64,000 bases of DNA from positions 7,384,414 to 7,448,413 of the forward strand of contig JANVCC010000077.1 in NCBI GenBank assembly GCA_025345505.1, given 5' to 3'. The notes under the pieces were generated by a model. That model saw only the letters and a list, made by a program, of their open reading frames with translations. It did not search any database and was not told the origin of the DNA. Made by a program: the position numbers and the translations under genes. Origin of the DNA: Todiramphus chloris collaris. Its lineage: Eukaryota > Chordata > Aves > Coraciiformes > Alcedinidae. Below, in pieces: positions 52,984 through 64,000 of the stretch; the stretch's first letter is position 1; each line of letters begins with the position of its first letter.

Positions 52984-54008
52984 GTAAGCAATCTCTTATA
53001 CTCAGTTACTATTGTGATTAACAAGCTGTTTGTGTTTTTAATTGTTTGAGAGGGATTTTTGGACAATTTGGATTAAAAACTAAAAAAAAAATTTTTTTTG
53101 AAAAATACGGAGCAGATATTTATTTCTGAACTAGTTTACGTGGCTTAATTTGCATTACATCAGAAGACTTCTAAGTTGCCTCTAAATTGTTAATAGTCAG
53201 TGACAACAGTGATTGTAGCATGAAAATGTCTGTGGAGGTGTTCAATAAGGCTGAAGTCTTCTTTCTGAATCTCAATGTACATTATAATGGCCAAAAAGTC
53301 TAACAAAACCAAAATTCTTGTTTCTATCTTTTAGATTTGTTTGTGTGTAAAGATTACTCTGGCAGATAGTCACTTGACAGTTCAAATTAGCATTTTCATG
53401 CTCCGATTCTCCTATGTTTCGCTTCATAGCTGTGAGGTTGAGCACGTGATGTTCTTTAAATTTCCCCCTCAGATTTATTTTGCGTGTTGTCTGTGCAAAA
53501 CTGGAAAACAGCTGCATTGTTGATGTGTTGGGAACACTGCATGTCAATCTGATGGTTTCACTGGGAAATAGTTATTGTTAATTTGCATAACCAAACCATG
53601 ATTTTATCAATCCTTTATTCTCTTGGAAGCAATTCCAAATAGTAATGTAATTGGAAAATATGTATTGTACACTTGTTGCTCTGCCATCTATACCTCCTAA
53701 AAATTCCATCTTTCATAATGGTCTTAATTTTGAGTAATTTGTTAATTATTTACCAGATACTTCTCAGAATAGTAAAAGGTATAATTTGAGTGAAAGAGAT
53801 CTCAAAATATATAGGATACACTAGGTGGAACACAAATGACATTACTAAGCTGCAGTATTTTGCTATTAGATTGCCATTTTATGCTTCTATTACTGGTGTC
53901 TATGTTTTTCTTGCTTGTAAGGTGCTTCAAAGACAGTAGAAGTCAAAATACTTGATCTGTATGAGCATGCTTTCATAGTTCAGCAGATTTTTTTCCTTAG
54001 GGCTTTTT

Positions 54009-54052
54009 GCTGTGTTTTGGTTGTTTACTTGTGGTTTTTTGTTGGTTTTTGT
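54009..54052. repeat. T/G-rich short tract
   Basis: TTTTGGTTG, then TTTTTTGTTGG units. It is approximately the reverse complement of the A/C tract 380 bases downstream. Confidence 0.65.
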
Positions 54053-54427
54053 TAATTGCAAACCACAGCTGGAATACATGTATAGTAGGTCAAACACAGG
54101 AACACCCTTGGTTCAGCAGGTGAAGAATCACTTGCAAAATTGACTGGTATTGAATATGAATCAATAATATACAAAATCATGGCAATACATAAGTCTTAAG
54201 CTCGATGTTTCACAAGGCACTTCTGTATGGAAAATATAGCGCTATGTACACTTTTCTGTACCTAGATAAAAATTACTGTACTCTTGTTCTTGTACACTTT
54301 ACAGTTTTATTCAAAATCAAAGAAAAAAACAGGAGTTAGGGTATACAAATTCTTTTCATGTGTTTTGACTTTCTGAGATAATGTACACTTATTAACCTAC
54401 TCAGAATGTGGTTTCCAGTAGAGAAGA

Positions 54428-54475
54428 ACAAACAAACCCCAAACCCTCCATCAACCAAAAAAACCCCAAAGCCAA
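54428..54475. repeat. A/C-rich short tract
   Basis: AACAAACCCC and AAAAAAACCCC units, the same composition as the other A/C tracts in the window. Together with 54009-54052 it could form an imperfect stem in the transcript. Confidence 0.7.
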
Positions 54476-54982
54476 ATCTGTTTTGCATTGAACAATCTTC
54501 CTTTTGTTACTTTCCCTTTGGATTATACTGACTTTCATATGTACACTCTAAGGCAAAATTTTAGGAATAAGTCGTAAATAGAATATTTGTTGCTTATACA
54601 CGGTTAAGCTAATGAGAACCATAGCCCCAGAAATCTAATATACTTGTTATAGAAGTTTGAGGTGTATTTTATGTTGTGTGTGCAAATAATGAAACTGACA
54701 TTACCAGGCAATGAATATAAAATTTGTTATTTCAGAATATAAGTAAAATTGCTGTGAGGTTTTTAAGTGGTATAGGTATAGTATGACTTGTAATGTGTGT
54801 TACTTAATTTTTATAAAATAGTATTGTATTTATATACTGCAATATAAGTTTGGACTAAATGATTTATAGCTAATTAAGGAAGCAACCGCTTTACAAGAAT
54901 TTTTCTAATGGAACATATGATTAAAGAAAAAAGAGGTTGAAACTTGTGCTCAAAATTATAAATATTTGTTGTTCTTTTCCAG

Positions 54983-55171
54983 TCAGTCCCAACCAGAATG
55001 CCAGACCCTGCAAAAAACCATGCTCCCTGAGAACAACATGTGCTAACTGCACAAGTAATGGTATGGAATGTATGTGGTGCAGCAGTACAAAACGATGTGT
55101 TGACTCGAATGCCTATATAATCTCCTTCCCATATGGACAGTGTCTAGAATGGCAAACTGCCACGTGCTCCC
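54983..55171 (+). CDS. ATRNL1: ATRNL1 exon: fourth PSI module
   Basis: The exon is 189 bases, phase 1 in and phase 1 out. Acceptor is TTTTCCAG; donor is TCCC|GTGAGT. It encodes SPNQNARPCKKPCSLRTTCA, NCTSNGMECMWCSSTKRCVD, then SNAYIISFPYGQCLEWQTAT and CS. Cys-x3-Cys-x5-Cys-x2-Cys, then ECMWC and RC, is a PSI module. ANCTS is a sequon. As a symmetric exon divisible by three, it could be skipped without a frameshift; nothing shows that it is. Confidence 0.97.
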
Positions 55172-58100
55172 GTGAGTATCTTAATGAATGTTTAACACTA
55201 TTAAATATAGTGTTGTATTTTTTTCCTCTCAAAAGAGCATCTGTATAAACAGGATTCAGCGTATTCACTAATGATAAAAAGCATTTCAAATCAATGACCT
55301 CGTATAGCTACTAATGTGAGATGTCAATACTGTGTATGCATTTTCTAGATACAGATAAAATACTGGCATTTATTTTATGATGAAACCTGTTTAGTCTCCT
55401 GAAACAATAAGGAGCATTTATTGTTTTAAGATACAGAAAATATACCCTGGTTGGTTGTATGATCCGTGTTAGTGTGTCAGACAGTGGCCATGAGCTGGAA
55501 CAGAATACTGTCAAAATTAGATAAATAGTATGTGGTACTTAGATTCATACAACATCAAGTTGTTAAAAAAAGGAAGTAAGGTGAATTCAGAAATTTTAGG
55601 ATCCTGATTTCTTTTATCAAAGATGACAATTTTCCTGGCATGCAAAGACAAAAATAGTGTTATAATAATAATAGTAATAGTCCTGAGAATATTGTAACAT
55701 AGAGGCAAAACATATAGTCTTGGTCTACCTTAGATTTTCCTCACTTGCAAATGCTGATTATTAAACCTTGCAGCTTGTTTATGCTCTCCATGGAAACAGA
55801 AGGAATTCTGTTAGGACATCAGGCCAGTAAGGAGGTGCAAAAAACTTTTGTCCTGTGTTATCAAACTGTGTCAGGCTGTATTAACGTTCAAGGTTGCTCA
55901 TGTTATCCTTTTGAAATAAAAGGCAAGTGATTTGTTACTTTGTCGAGCAGCAAAGGTAGTCCCCACATGTCCCCTTTGGAAGAACATTTCTTCAGAAATT
56001 GATACCATTCCTATCTAGGAGAAAAAGAAACCAACTCAAAGTACCTTTCAGTACACCATTCAGCCAAATATACTTCTTCCCAAGCCTGAAGTGACTAGAC
56101 CTTGTTAAGGTCAGCACCATGCAGTTCCAGTGTACATCAGGGCCATAATTCATGTAGGATGCTGGAGCAATCTGCCAGGTGCCTTAGATTCCAGTCTCAG
56201 TCATGGGTTTTTTAGAACAAGTCCTCAGTCACCATCTTACCCGTGACTGATTCTTAGTATTTTTACTGTCCTTCAAGATTTGATGAAAATAATCTCTACC
56301 TGTAAAGAATGCTAGTGGGACCCAAATTTAATATATAGGACTTCTTAAGTGTGCTGTTGAACTCTCTTCCTCTTCTCTGTGAGTGTTTTTCTAGTTGCCT
56401 CCCAACTTCCTTTACCTCTCTATAAGGGTTTTTGATACCAGCACCTCTGCAACATTTCATTTCTGGATATGTTGTGGCAGGATTGATGATGTTGACAGGA
56501 AGCAACTTGCTTCAGAATCATAATTAGATCATGAGTCCATTTAATAGATTATGATTACAAATAAGAAAAATAAAGATGGTAGTTACTTGCTTTCACCTAA
56601 GCCTCAGGAAAATACTAAGCAATGACTTGCTATATCTCTAATAGGAACCATTGGTATGTCCTAATCTTAGGAGAGAAGAAAGGCTGTATGTACCAGGCCA
56701 CTACATATATCTAGGTTCAAGGAAAATAAGTCACAGGAAAAATCTTCTTTCTAGTGAAACTGGACAAGAGTCTATATACCTCTTAATTGAAATTCCTTCT
56801 TCATCCTTAGTAATCATAGAATTTAATGAAACTTGTACAATGCTGACCTGTTCTGGTAAACTTTTATGCTTAGTTAGTAAATTTCATGTATTTATCCAGG
56901 TTTTGGTCTTCAGGTTTAGTGTTGTCTAGAAGAGGGGTTTACATATTGCTTGGGTCCTTATGGCCTCTAAATCCATCCATCAGCCCATGTGTGGTCTAAG
57001 AATAAAGAAATAATACGGAGACTTAATCTCATCTTATCTTTGCAATAATAACACTGTAATTATTTAAAGGTTTCACATAACAATTCACAAAACATTTTTT
57101 TGCTTCTATAAAGATTCAGTTTTGCAACTTATAAAATATTGATAGTGAGTTGTGCCAGAAGATACATAGATTGAAAATTGGGAGATAAACTAGAATACCT
57201 CACAAATCATGCTTAGCTTTTTAAAATAGCATATCTGAAGTCAGCCTGAGCTTTTAATTCTGTTTTTGTGTTTGTGCAGTATTTGCACATTATGCAGATT
57301 TGAATTTGTTTGGGGAACACAAGAAATTGTTTTTAATTTAATTGTCATTTTTCTCAGGTCTGTAAAAGTTTTTATTAAATAAGGCAACGGGGATTTACTA
57401 TATACGAGTTCATCACTATGTAAAGGCAGTTTTATATGAAAATGTATTTGCTATCCAACAGATTAAAGAAAAACAAGATTCTATGTCCCTAAGCAAGTTG
57501 GGGTTTATTTTTCAGAGTTTTAAAGGATTAGATATTTTACATTTAAAAAAAGAAAATGAATGCCAAAATGGAACATGGCTCAGACATTGTTTCAGTCTAA
57601 ATGACTTGAAAATTTTTTGACATAGATATTTCATTATTGCTGCTAAGATATACTGCTGAAGTATTAAGAGGATTCCCTTATCAAGGGGTAGTGTTTCTAC
57701 TTGCTTAAAGTATGGAATGTAACCCTACCTTTAAAAAGAATTCCTCTTTTTAAACATTTTATGTTGAATGACTGATTTCTCAGGTTTTGTCTGGTTTACT
57801 CTGAATGGAGAAGAAAAAATTCCATGCCAGCATGTATGATTTGAAAGAAAAATCTAACAACTGAGAACTTTGCATTTATCTTTGAAATTTGGAATTAAAA
57901 TAAAGAATACTGTTTTATTGGTGACATTTTGTCATTTTAATACCTGCTTGCCAATAAGATGCATTCCACTTTTCCCCACATATTTCATCCATTATGACTT
58001 TTGATTGAATAGCTGGCAGTTGAACAATTTTGGACCACCTCTAGAACTGTAAAACTAAAAAAAAATATATCTGCTTGAATTTCCCCTTCTATAAACAATA

Positions 58101-59975
58101 ACTTCACAGCTCTCTTCTGTTTTTCATCTGAATGCCACTACAGAGAATATCTGAGGATTTTCACTTTTGGTTCTGTTTTATCTTCCATGCAGATAGCACA
58201 GCTGATACTTCAGAGCTATTTTCTTCTAGCTTTATAAATAGCAGTACAAAAATTGTTTGGATCATTTACAGTGCATCTCTGAAATCTCAAGCCGACCAGT
58301 ACTGAATGGTGGTCTTTATTTTTCTGCTGATCTTCTAACGTATTCAAAACCCAAAATTTCTATCATTCAGCTTCAGATCTGATGAGGTCTAGTTTAAAAC
58401 TGATTTGTCATGATTGACACTGATTTCCTAGAACAGTTGAGTTTAGGAAGCTTGAAACATTTCCTCCTATTTGGATTCTTCAGGTCTAATGACACAAAAG
58501 CTCATGCTCTAGCTTTCTGCACTGTTAAAGTCCTTTTGAGAGCTCATTCAGGTTCTTTAAGTTTTCTTAATATCTGCATGTCTCTTTAGACTACTGGAGT
58601 GTATTTTCTCTAACAGTTTTCATTAGTTTTAAATAATTTTAATAGTTGCTGAAGTCGAAATAGCTAACTTTATTGTGCTGTCAGTTTATTTAATTAGGAT
58701 TGAAATTGTTCTGCTTAGTACAACCTTTATAGCAGATATTTCAAATATTTTCTTTATGGAGTGGTCCAGGTAGCTGTGAACATTAACTGGATATAGTGTC
58801 CTGGCTGTAGCAGAGCCAAACGGAGAAGTTAGATTCACATAGAAGCCATTTGAGTGCCCTCCAAAAAAACCCACAGAAACCTTTAAAATATTTTCTTTTC
58901 AAAATGAAACTTTAAGCTATTTCTGGCTTCCTGGTAGGATCTTCCTGAAGGTCATGTATGCTTTTAAAAATTACTTTTAAAGTGTCTTCAAAGTTAAAGT
59001 GAGAAGAGACAGGGACCTATAGTGATCAATGTTCAACTGATCAACTGTTCAACTGTTAATTTCATTCAGTGTTACAGCATTAATGAAAAAACTCTAAGAT
59101 GTAGCATAAAAAATAAACTTGTGAGCTGTAATGGTGTTCCTGAAGATGCCAAATTGTTAATTTCAGTTATTAATAAGAAGTGGCAGTAACTTCAGAATAT
59201 GAATTTTATCTGGTTCTAAACAGATTTAAAATATGAGGAAGACCTTTTCATGGAAAATAAAATGATTTTAAAAGATATAGAGGGAAATTTGATTTTTATT
59301 ACTCAAATTGAAAAATGAAAGTATTTACTTTAATGGATGAGGCTTAAGATATACTTCAATTAAACTGGATGGAATTATGACTTGTAACTTAAAAAAAAAT
59401 TCTTTTGGAAGATGTGTATTATGCTAACTTGTTGCAAATATTCTGTATAAGAACATTGAGTCATATTTGTAGGTAACTACTCAGGTGTGCTCCCAGGATA
59501 CTTCATACCCAAATAAAGTTTTGGTTTGAATTAGAATTATCAACATTTTGGATTATTGACCTTGTCTTGAATTCTAGAGTTTTCCTGTTTACTTCAGTAA
59601 AATTAATACATCTCATAGTATAGGTGAATAATAAGCACAGGTTATATATTTTATGATGGGATTTAATGAAGATGAGTAATATTATTGTTCTGCTTCATTA
59701 TCTTTGTTTATTTAAAATATTTGTAGTTGCGCTGTGGTGTAACAAACTCCTGCTGTGTATTTTGTGGTCTTTGAAGAAGTCCAACTTCTAAAAATAATGG
59801 AGACATTCTTGCTAACGTTACTGGAATTTTTTAATTTGCATAAGGAAATAGAAATGCAAAATTGTTTATTAATCAACTGTTGTAAAATCCTAGCATCTTG
59901 CTTAAAAAAAACACCACACACAAAACCCCAAACGCACAAACCCCTTGCATTAATGCTGTATTCCATGTAATACAG
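55172..59975 (+). other. ATRNL1: Intron, 4.8 kb
   Basis: GTGAGT donor; acceptor CATGTAATACAG. It is AT-rich. An A/C patch at 59902-59944 lies just upstream of the acceptor, in place of a strong polypyrimidine tract. Open frames at 56296-56505, 56651-56929 and 58686-58874 have no recognised content. Confidence 0.85.
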
Positions 59976-60194
59976 CTCAAAACTGCTCTGGACTGAGGAC
60001 CTGTGGACAGTGTTTGGAACAGCCTGGTTGCGGATGGTGTAATGATCCCAGTAACACTGGAAAAGGGCAATGTCTGGAAGGATCATCAAGAGGCCCAATG
60101 AAGCCTGTTGGCATGCACTCTAATGAGATGGTGCTTGATGCTAGTCTTTGTCCAAAAGAGAAAAATTATGAGTGGTCTTTTATCCAGTGTCCAG
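59976..60194 (+). CDS. ATRNL1: ATRNL1 exon: fifth PSI module
   Basis: The exon is 219 bases, phase 1 in and phase 1 out. Acceptor is TAATACAG; donor is CCAG|GTAAGA. It encodes QNCSGLRTCGQCLEQPGCGW, CNDPSNTGKGQCLEGSSRGP, MKPVGMHSNEMVLDASLCPK and EKNYEWSFIQCP. C-x(5)-C-x2-C-x(5)-C-x-W-C fits a PSI module; NCSG is a sequon. MHSNEMVLD and EKNYEWSF are ATRNL1-like; ATRN has a different, longer insert here as I recall. The acceptor has a weak pyrimidine tract behind A/C-rich DNA. Open frames on the minus strand over this exon are shadows. Confidence 0.97.
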
Positions 60195-62811
60195 GTAAGA
60201 TCTACTTCTGTTCTTCCTTATGTATGTAATAAGAGATGTTTTTCTCTTTCAGCATGACAAATTAACGTAATTATTTTGAGTAATAGAATTAACATTTGCC
60301 TGAGAGTTTTGTTTTTTAACAAAATACTTCTGAAATATATAATTTGTTAGTCCCTGTCTGCTGCACATAAAAGTGTTTCCTATCATGCAGGTTCACAAGT
60401 GAAATTTAATGCAAATTGTAAGCAAAATCGCCATTTCTTTTCACCCATCCTATATATAGGGATATATATAATCCTATCCTATAAGTTTTCACCCATCCTG
60501 TCCTACTTTTTCAAACCCATCTATAGGAATTTGCTTCATATCCGGCTTCTGTATCCATCAAAGCAGAGTGCAGCGGGGGAGAAATTATCTATTGGCAACT
60601 ACTGATGGCCAGGAGCAGGAACTTCTGGCGTACCTGCAGCTCATGCAAAAGGCCAGCTGGCTGTGAAAATGAGGGACTGCCCAGTATCTGAGCTGTGCCT
60701 CCAGTCTACCTTTTAGGCATTTTGAGTAAAGAGAATGTATGCTTTTGTAATGTGAAAGAGAATCTCTGAAGTCTAAATTTAAGCCCTACCAATCTCATCT
60801 GTATCACAGGAAGTTGTTGAATTGCGCAGTTGCGTGCTTTACTCAATGACATCTGTATTTTTAGGAAAATCTGCAATATGTATTTTTTAATTATGTGCCA
60901 TGTCAATTGTAGATTGTATTGGTTCTTATTTTGTATATATATTTTTTGAATTTGATGTAAAATCTCTTCCATTTCTTTTCTTTGCCTTAAGAAAATGTAA
61001 GAATTTAGAACTGTTATATATGACCAAGTAATATCAAATCCATAGTAAAAAAAACCCTGAGAAATTAACGCTGCTTTCATTATCCATTAAAGAACACAAA
61101 AATTAAGAAGTGCAAAACTAAGCCTTAGGATGATTAAAAAAAAAAAAGATAAATAAATGACCTACTAGATAGAGAATATCAGGATAAAACATTTTCACTA
61201 CATTATGTTACAGTCTTAATTAGCCAATCTTCTTCGGCTTTCACAGAAAAACTATTTAATGGAGTGCATTTTTTTATTTTGGTTTATTGGACTGCTTTTT
61301 TTTGTTTTAACATTTGATTTAAGTAATTTAATGTGTAAGATTAAAAAAAAAGCCCAAAATGGAGCTGCAGTTCATGGTGTCTTCATGTAGCTTTTTCTGA
61401 GAAAGGCAACAAACTGCAGAATGGCAAACTGCCTGGAGGAATAAACCACAAAGTTGTCAAATTAAGTATTCTTCCCTAAGAATATGACTTGTAATTTCTA
61501 AAGAGATTTAGTTAAGATGGGGAGAAAACTTCTTTTCCAACAGTACAGAAATGTTTGATACTTGTTTCTAAGACACTATAGGCATAGTTACAGAAGGAGG
61601 AAGAGATTGTAAAATTGGGAGGTTTGATGGTTTGAGCCAAGCCTGGCAATGACTGTAAACATAGTAACTGACTGGATTCTAAAACAGCTCTAAAAACTTT
61701 CAAGTCATACAGTGAGAAGCTCTTTCTGTTTTGGGTTTGTTTGGTTTTTTTTTTCTTTTCTAGCCAAGACACCAGTCACTGTGACATTTAGATTAAAAAT
61801 CACAAATTAAAAAAATAAATGATCTTACTGAGATAACTGAGTCTTACAGACCCTTCACCAGTAAAAGATCGACGGGTTTGACTTAGTCTGACATTTGACA
61901 AGCTGCTGTAATTGACAGATTGCTAATCTGCTGAGCAGTGTGAGTTCTGAGGTCCCACTCTATAGAGAGGTCATCCTTCAAAACTTCTTGATTGTTCATC
62001 TGAGTCCTGGCAGCAGGATAAATGATTCTGGCAGAATTTGTGTTGTGATTGTGCTGCACCAGTGATCAGTACTTTCTGAATTTCTCCAAAAGATGGAGCA
62101 CTGGAGTGGAGGTGTGGTGCAAGATCAGTGGTTTATAGACTGATTTGACAAAAAGCAATTCTATGCTTTTAAGGTCAGGTGTAAAAACTTTCTGTCAATA
62201 CGTGTACATGGTTTCCTTACTTTCACCAGAGTCAACTGCAGCGAGGAGGGACTGGAATGTTATGATGTGGTTCTGATATCCTTAAGCACCTTAGTATTCC
62301 AAAGCTCATGGGAGGATCAGATCTGTTTAACCAAATACCATGTTATCTTTATTTTTTTTTTAATTCTCTCTCCCTAGTAGATATAAGTTTGAGGGTGAGT
62401 TGTTCATATTCTCCATCACAGTAGTCTTTCAAATGCTTCACAGTAGATTGCATGTAAGTACAGGGAATGTCATTTGGTGAGAGTTTCAGTTGCCTCTTAA
62501 TAGGTTTCTTGAGTGACTGGGCAGGGTTATTAAGCTATGAGGACTGTATTCAGTTGCTCACAATGGCACAAAAAGACTTTCTCATGCACATTAAACTCAT
62601 ATCACCACATAGTCAACTTCTGTGGTCTTTTGTGTGAACTGTCACGGTGCTATTTTAAACAGGTTCTGTGTCAAAGTACAAATATATGTGCTGGTCATTA
62701 GTCAGTATTAAACTCCTCGGAATCACATTCTACTGCAATTTTGTCATCACATAAGAATGATTTTGTTCCCAAGAGCAATTTAATAATGGTTTTTTAAATG
62801 TTATATTCCAG
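60195..62811 (+). other. ATRNL1: Intron, 2.6 kb
   Basis: GTAAGA donor; acceptor TTATATTCCAG. It has a partly repeated ATCCTATA/TTTTCACCCATCCT segment at about 60436-60505, an A-run near 61134-61148 and a T/G patch at 61729-61757. The minus-strand open frame at 60706-61080 (124 aa) is K/Q-rich with no recognised domain. Confidence 0.85.
60436..60505. repeat. Short imperfect direct repeat
   Basis: TTTTCACCCATCCT occurs twice about 48 bases apart, separated by TATATA and ATCCTATCCTATA words. A local duplication. Confidence 0.7.
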
Positions 62812-62949
62812 CTTGCCAGTGTAATGGCCACAGCACCTGCATCAACAGTAATGTCTGTGATCAATGTAAAAACTTAACAACAGGAAAACAATGTGAAACG
62901 TGCATGCCAGGATATTATGGGGACCCTACAAATGGAGGACAGTGTACAG
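62812..62949 (+). CDS. ATRNL1: ATRNL1 exon: first laminin-type EGF module
   Basis: The exon is 138 bases, phase 1 in and phase 1 out. Acceptor is TATTCCAG; donor is ACAG|GTAAGT. It encodes CQCNGHSTCINSNVCDQCKN, LTTGKQCETCMPGYYGDPTN and GGQCT. All eight cysteines of a laminin-type EGF module are present, with the GYYGDP word typical of the family. KNLTT is a sequon. The second laminin-EGF module, the membrane-proximal region and the transmembrane helix would follow in exons beyond the window. Confidence 0.97.
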
Positions 62950-64000
62950 GTAAGTCATTCTGCTAGGAGGAAAAAAAAAAAAAAAACCAAATTGAAATTA
63001 CATTTTATATAATGTGAATTTAACTTTTTTTAATGTAATGTGAAATTAACTTTTAAGGTTAAATGTTTAATTTGATAATACAGATGAGGTCATTGGTATG
63101 TTAATGATTCAAAATGATATTAATATATTCAAGAGAAACTTTGCATTCAGAATCATCATTTTGCAGTTGTTGTTTGGTCTGCATGCTCCAAGAACAAGAT
63201 GGCAATTTGAAGATGCTCTCCCAGGTAAAGAAAAGAGGAGAAAGAAACAGTCTTGTGGGAGCAGCACCTTAAATACTGGTATTTCAGAGAGGCATAATTT
63301 CATTCTATGTAAACAATCCTCTTAAAGCAGTGAGAAGGTTACTTACAAATGAAGTTCAGTATCTACCATAATGTCTGATAGCACTTCTTGTGTATTTGTG
63401 TAAATGTGTGATGCTAGTGGGAAAACGATGCATTTAACAGACCAACATGTCTTATTCATGTATAATTCAAACAGAAAAACCTGGTACCCTGAGGATTGCA
63501 AGGTTCCCTAACCTATTCAATCTGTTTAATTTTGTAATTGCTGCATTGGATGATTCCCCCTGAAGTGAAAGAGAGAAAGAAGTCCATTACTCCAGATGGT
63601 TTTTGTATACTGCCATGGGGCTGCTTTTTTACTTATGTGTGTGATTTCAAAGTTGACAGTAACTCCTTCCCTTATAACGAAATAGGGGAAGGAGGGATAT
63701 ATTCAATATTAAAGTCATTAAGGTAGTTGAGATTGAACCTAAGAGGGTGATAGAGAGTTTTGCCCATGACTTTTCTTCTCTATTAATAATGTTTCTTTAA
63801 CTGGACCTTTGATTCTCAGGGAATATCTATTCATTTAAAGGGTTCACCTGTTACTCAGCACTTTAACATGCAGTACTCAATGCATAAAACTGCACATCTG
63901 GTAAACTCAAGCACAATATGTAGAAAGTGTGTTCAAGGGGATGGAAAGATTAATGTCTACCCCTGTTGACAATTGCACATTTTGCTGGTGCTTTATGACG
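62950..64000 (+). other. ATRNL1: Intron (5' part), runs off the window
   Basis: GTAAGT donor followed by a poly-A run at about 62970-62986. The rest is AT-rich unique-looking sequence. Open frames at 63098-63325 and 63538-63726 have no family match. The next exon, expected to open with a second laminin-EGF module, is not reached. Confidence 0.85.

Larger units (their letters stand above)
52984..54982 (+). other. ATRNL1: Intron, 2.0 kb
   Basis: GTAAGC donor; acceptor CTTTTCCAG. It has a T/G-rich patch at 54009-54052 and an A/C-rich tract at 54428-54475, the two being near complements of each other. No supported gene. Confidence 0.85.
1..64000 (+). other. ATRNL1: ATRNL1 gene, internal part (12 exons seen)
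   Basis: Twelve + strand exons join in frame into about 694 residues: kelch repeats, three PSI modules, a C-type lectin domain, two more PSI modules and a laminin-EGF module. This is the order of the attractin family. Paralogue choice rests on segments such as YMYGGKIET, VMIIIFGYSAIYGYT, GGYKALPGNKYGLVDDLY and [18 protein letters not shown], which match ATRNL1 as recalled. ATRN reads VMLVIFGHCPLYGY and GGYKAFSANKYRLADDLY at the matching places. The family protein is about 1,380 residues, so roughly half is here. Intron phases in order are 1, 2, 1, 2, 1, 0, 1, 0, 1, 1, 1, 1. ATRNL1 is a cell-surface protein thought to act near melanocortin receptor signalling and in neural tissue; that role is from the literature, not from this sequence. 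Confidence 0.95.

Noticed and set aside
59712-60098. 128-aa minus-strand frame over the fifth PSI exon
   Set aside because: It is the antisense shadow of a well-supported + strand exon.
1-64000. Assignment to attractin (ATRN) instead of ATRNL1
   Set aside because: At every diagnostic stretch ([41 protein letters not shown]) the sequence follows ATRNL1.

Overview
The window is a 64 kb internal slice of one large vertebrate gene on the + strand. Twelve coding exons (4902 to 62949) carry 2,083 coding bases, about 694 codons, in one continuous reading frame. All introns are GT-AG. The conceptual protein matches attractin-like 1 (ATRNL1), as I recall the human protein, much better than its paralogue attractin (ATRN). 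It is a type I membrane glycoprotein of the attractin family. The signal peptide, CUB and first EGF-like modules lie upstream of the window. The second laminin-EGF module, transmembrane helix and cytoplasmic tail lie downstream. Neither end of the gene is present.

The host is most likely a bird. A CR1 LINE tail sits at about 40225-40318, SINEs of mammalian type are not evident, the introns are compact to medium, and exon sequence is very close to mammalian ATRNL1. Many short A-rich/C-run tracts (A5-9 followed by C3-5) suggest, weakly, a neoavian or passerine genome. I cannot name the species from sequence alone.

Layout: 1-4901 is the end of an upstream intron. Exons at 4902-5157, 13087-13270, 16910-17064, 28856-28940 and 30734-30942 encode most of the kelch beta-propeller and then the first PSI module. 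Exons at 33412-33530 and 41238-41370 encode two more PSI modules. Exons at 42665-42846 and 52770-52983 encode a C-type lectin domain. Exons at 54983-55171 and 59976-60194 encode the last two PSI modules. Exon 62812-62949 encodes a laminin-type EGF module. From 62950 to the end is intron.

The remaining ~97% is intronic DNA, AT-rich and poor in recognisable repeats. It holds microsatellites, homopolymer tracts (including C17 and G16 in one intron), one CR1 tail, a possible older CR1-clade LINE tail near 18.5 kb, and a heavily decayed PIF/Harbinger (HARBI1-like) transposase relic at about 35150-35630. I found no second protein-coding gene, tRNA, rRNA or CRISPR array, and no new multi-gene system. 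The points most worth a second look are the Harbinger relic, the complementary C- and G-tracts in the intron that splits the lectin domain, the half-conserved calcium site of the lectin domain, and the dispersed A/C tracts.
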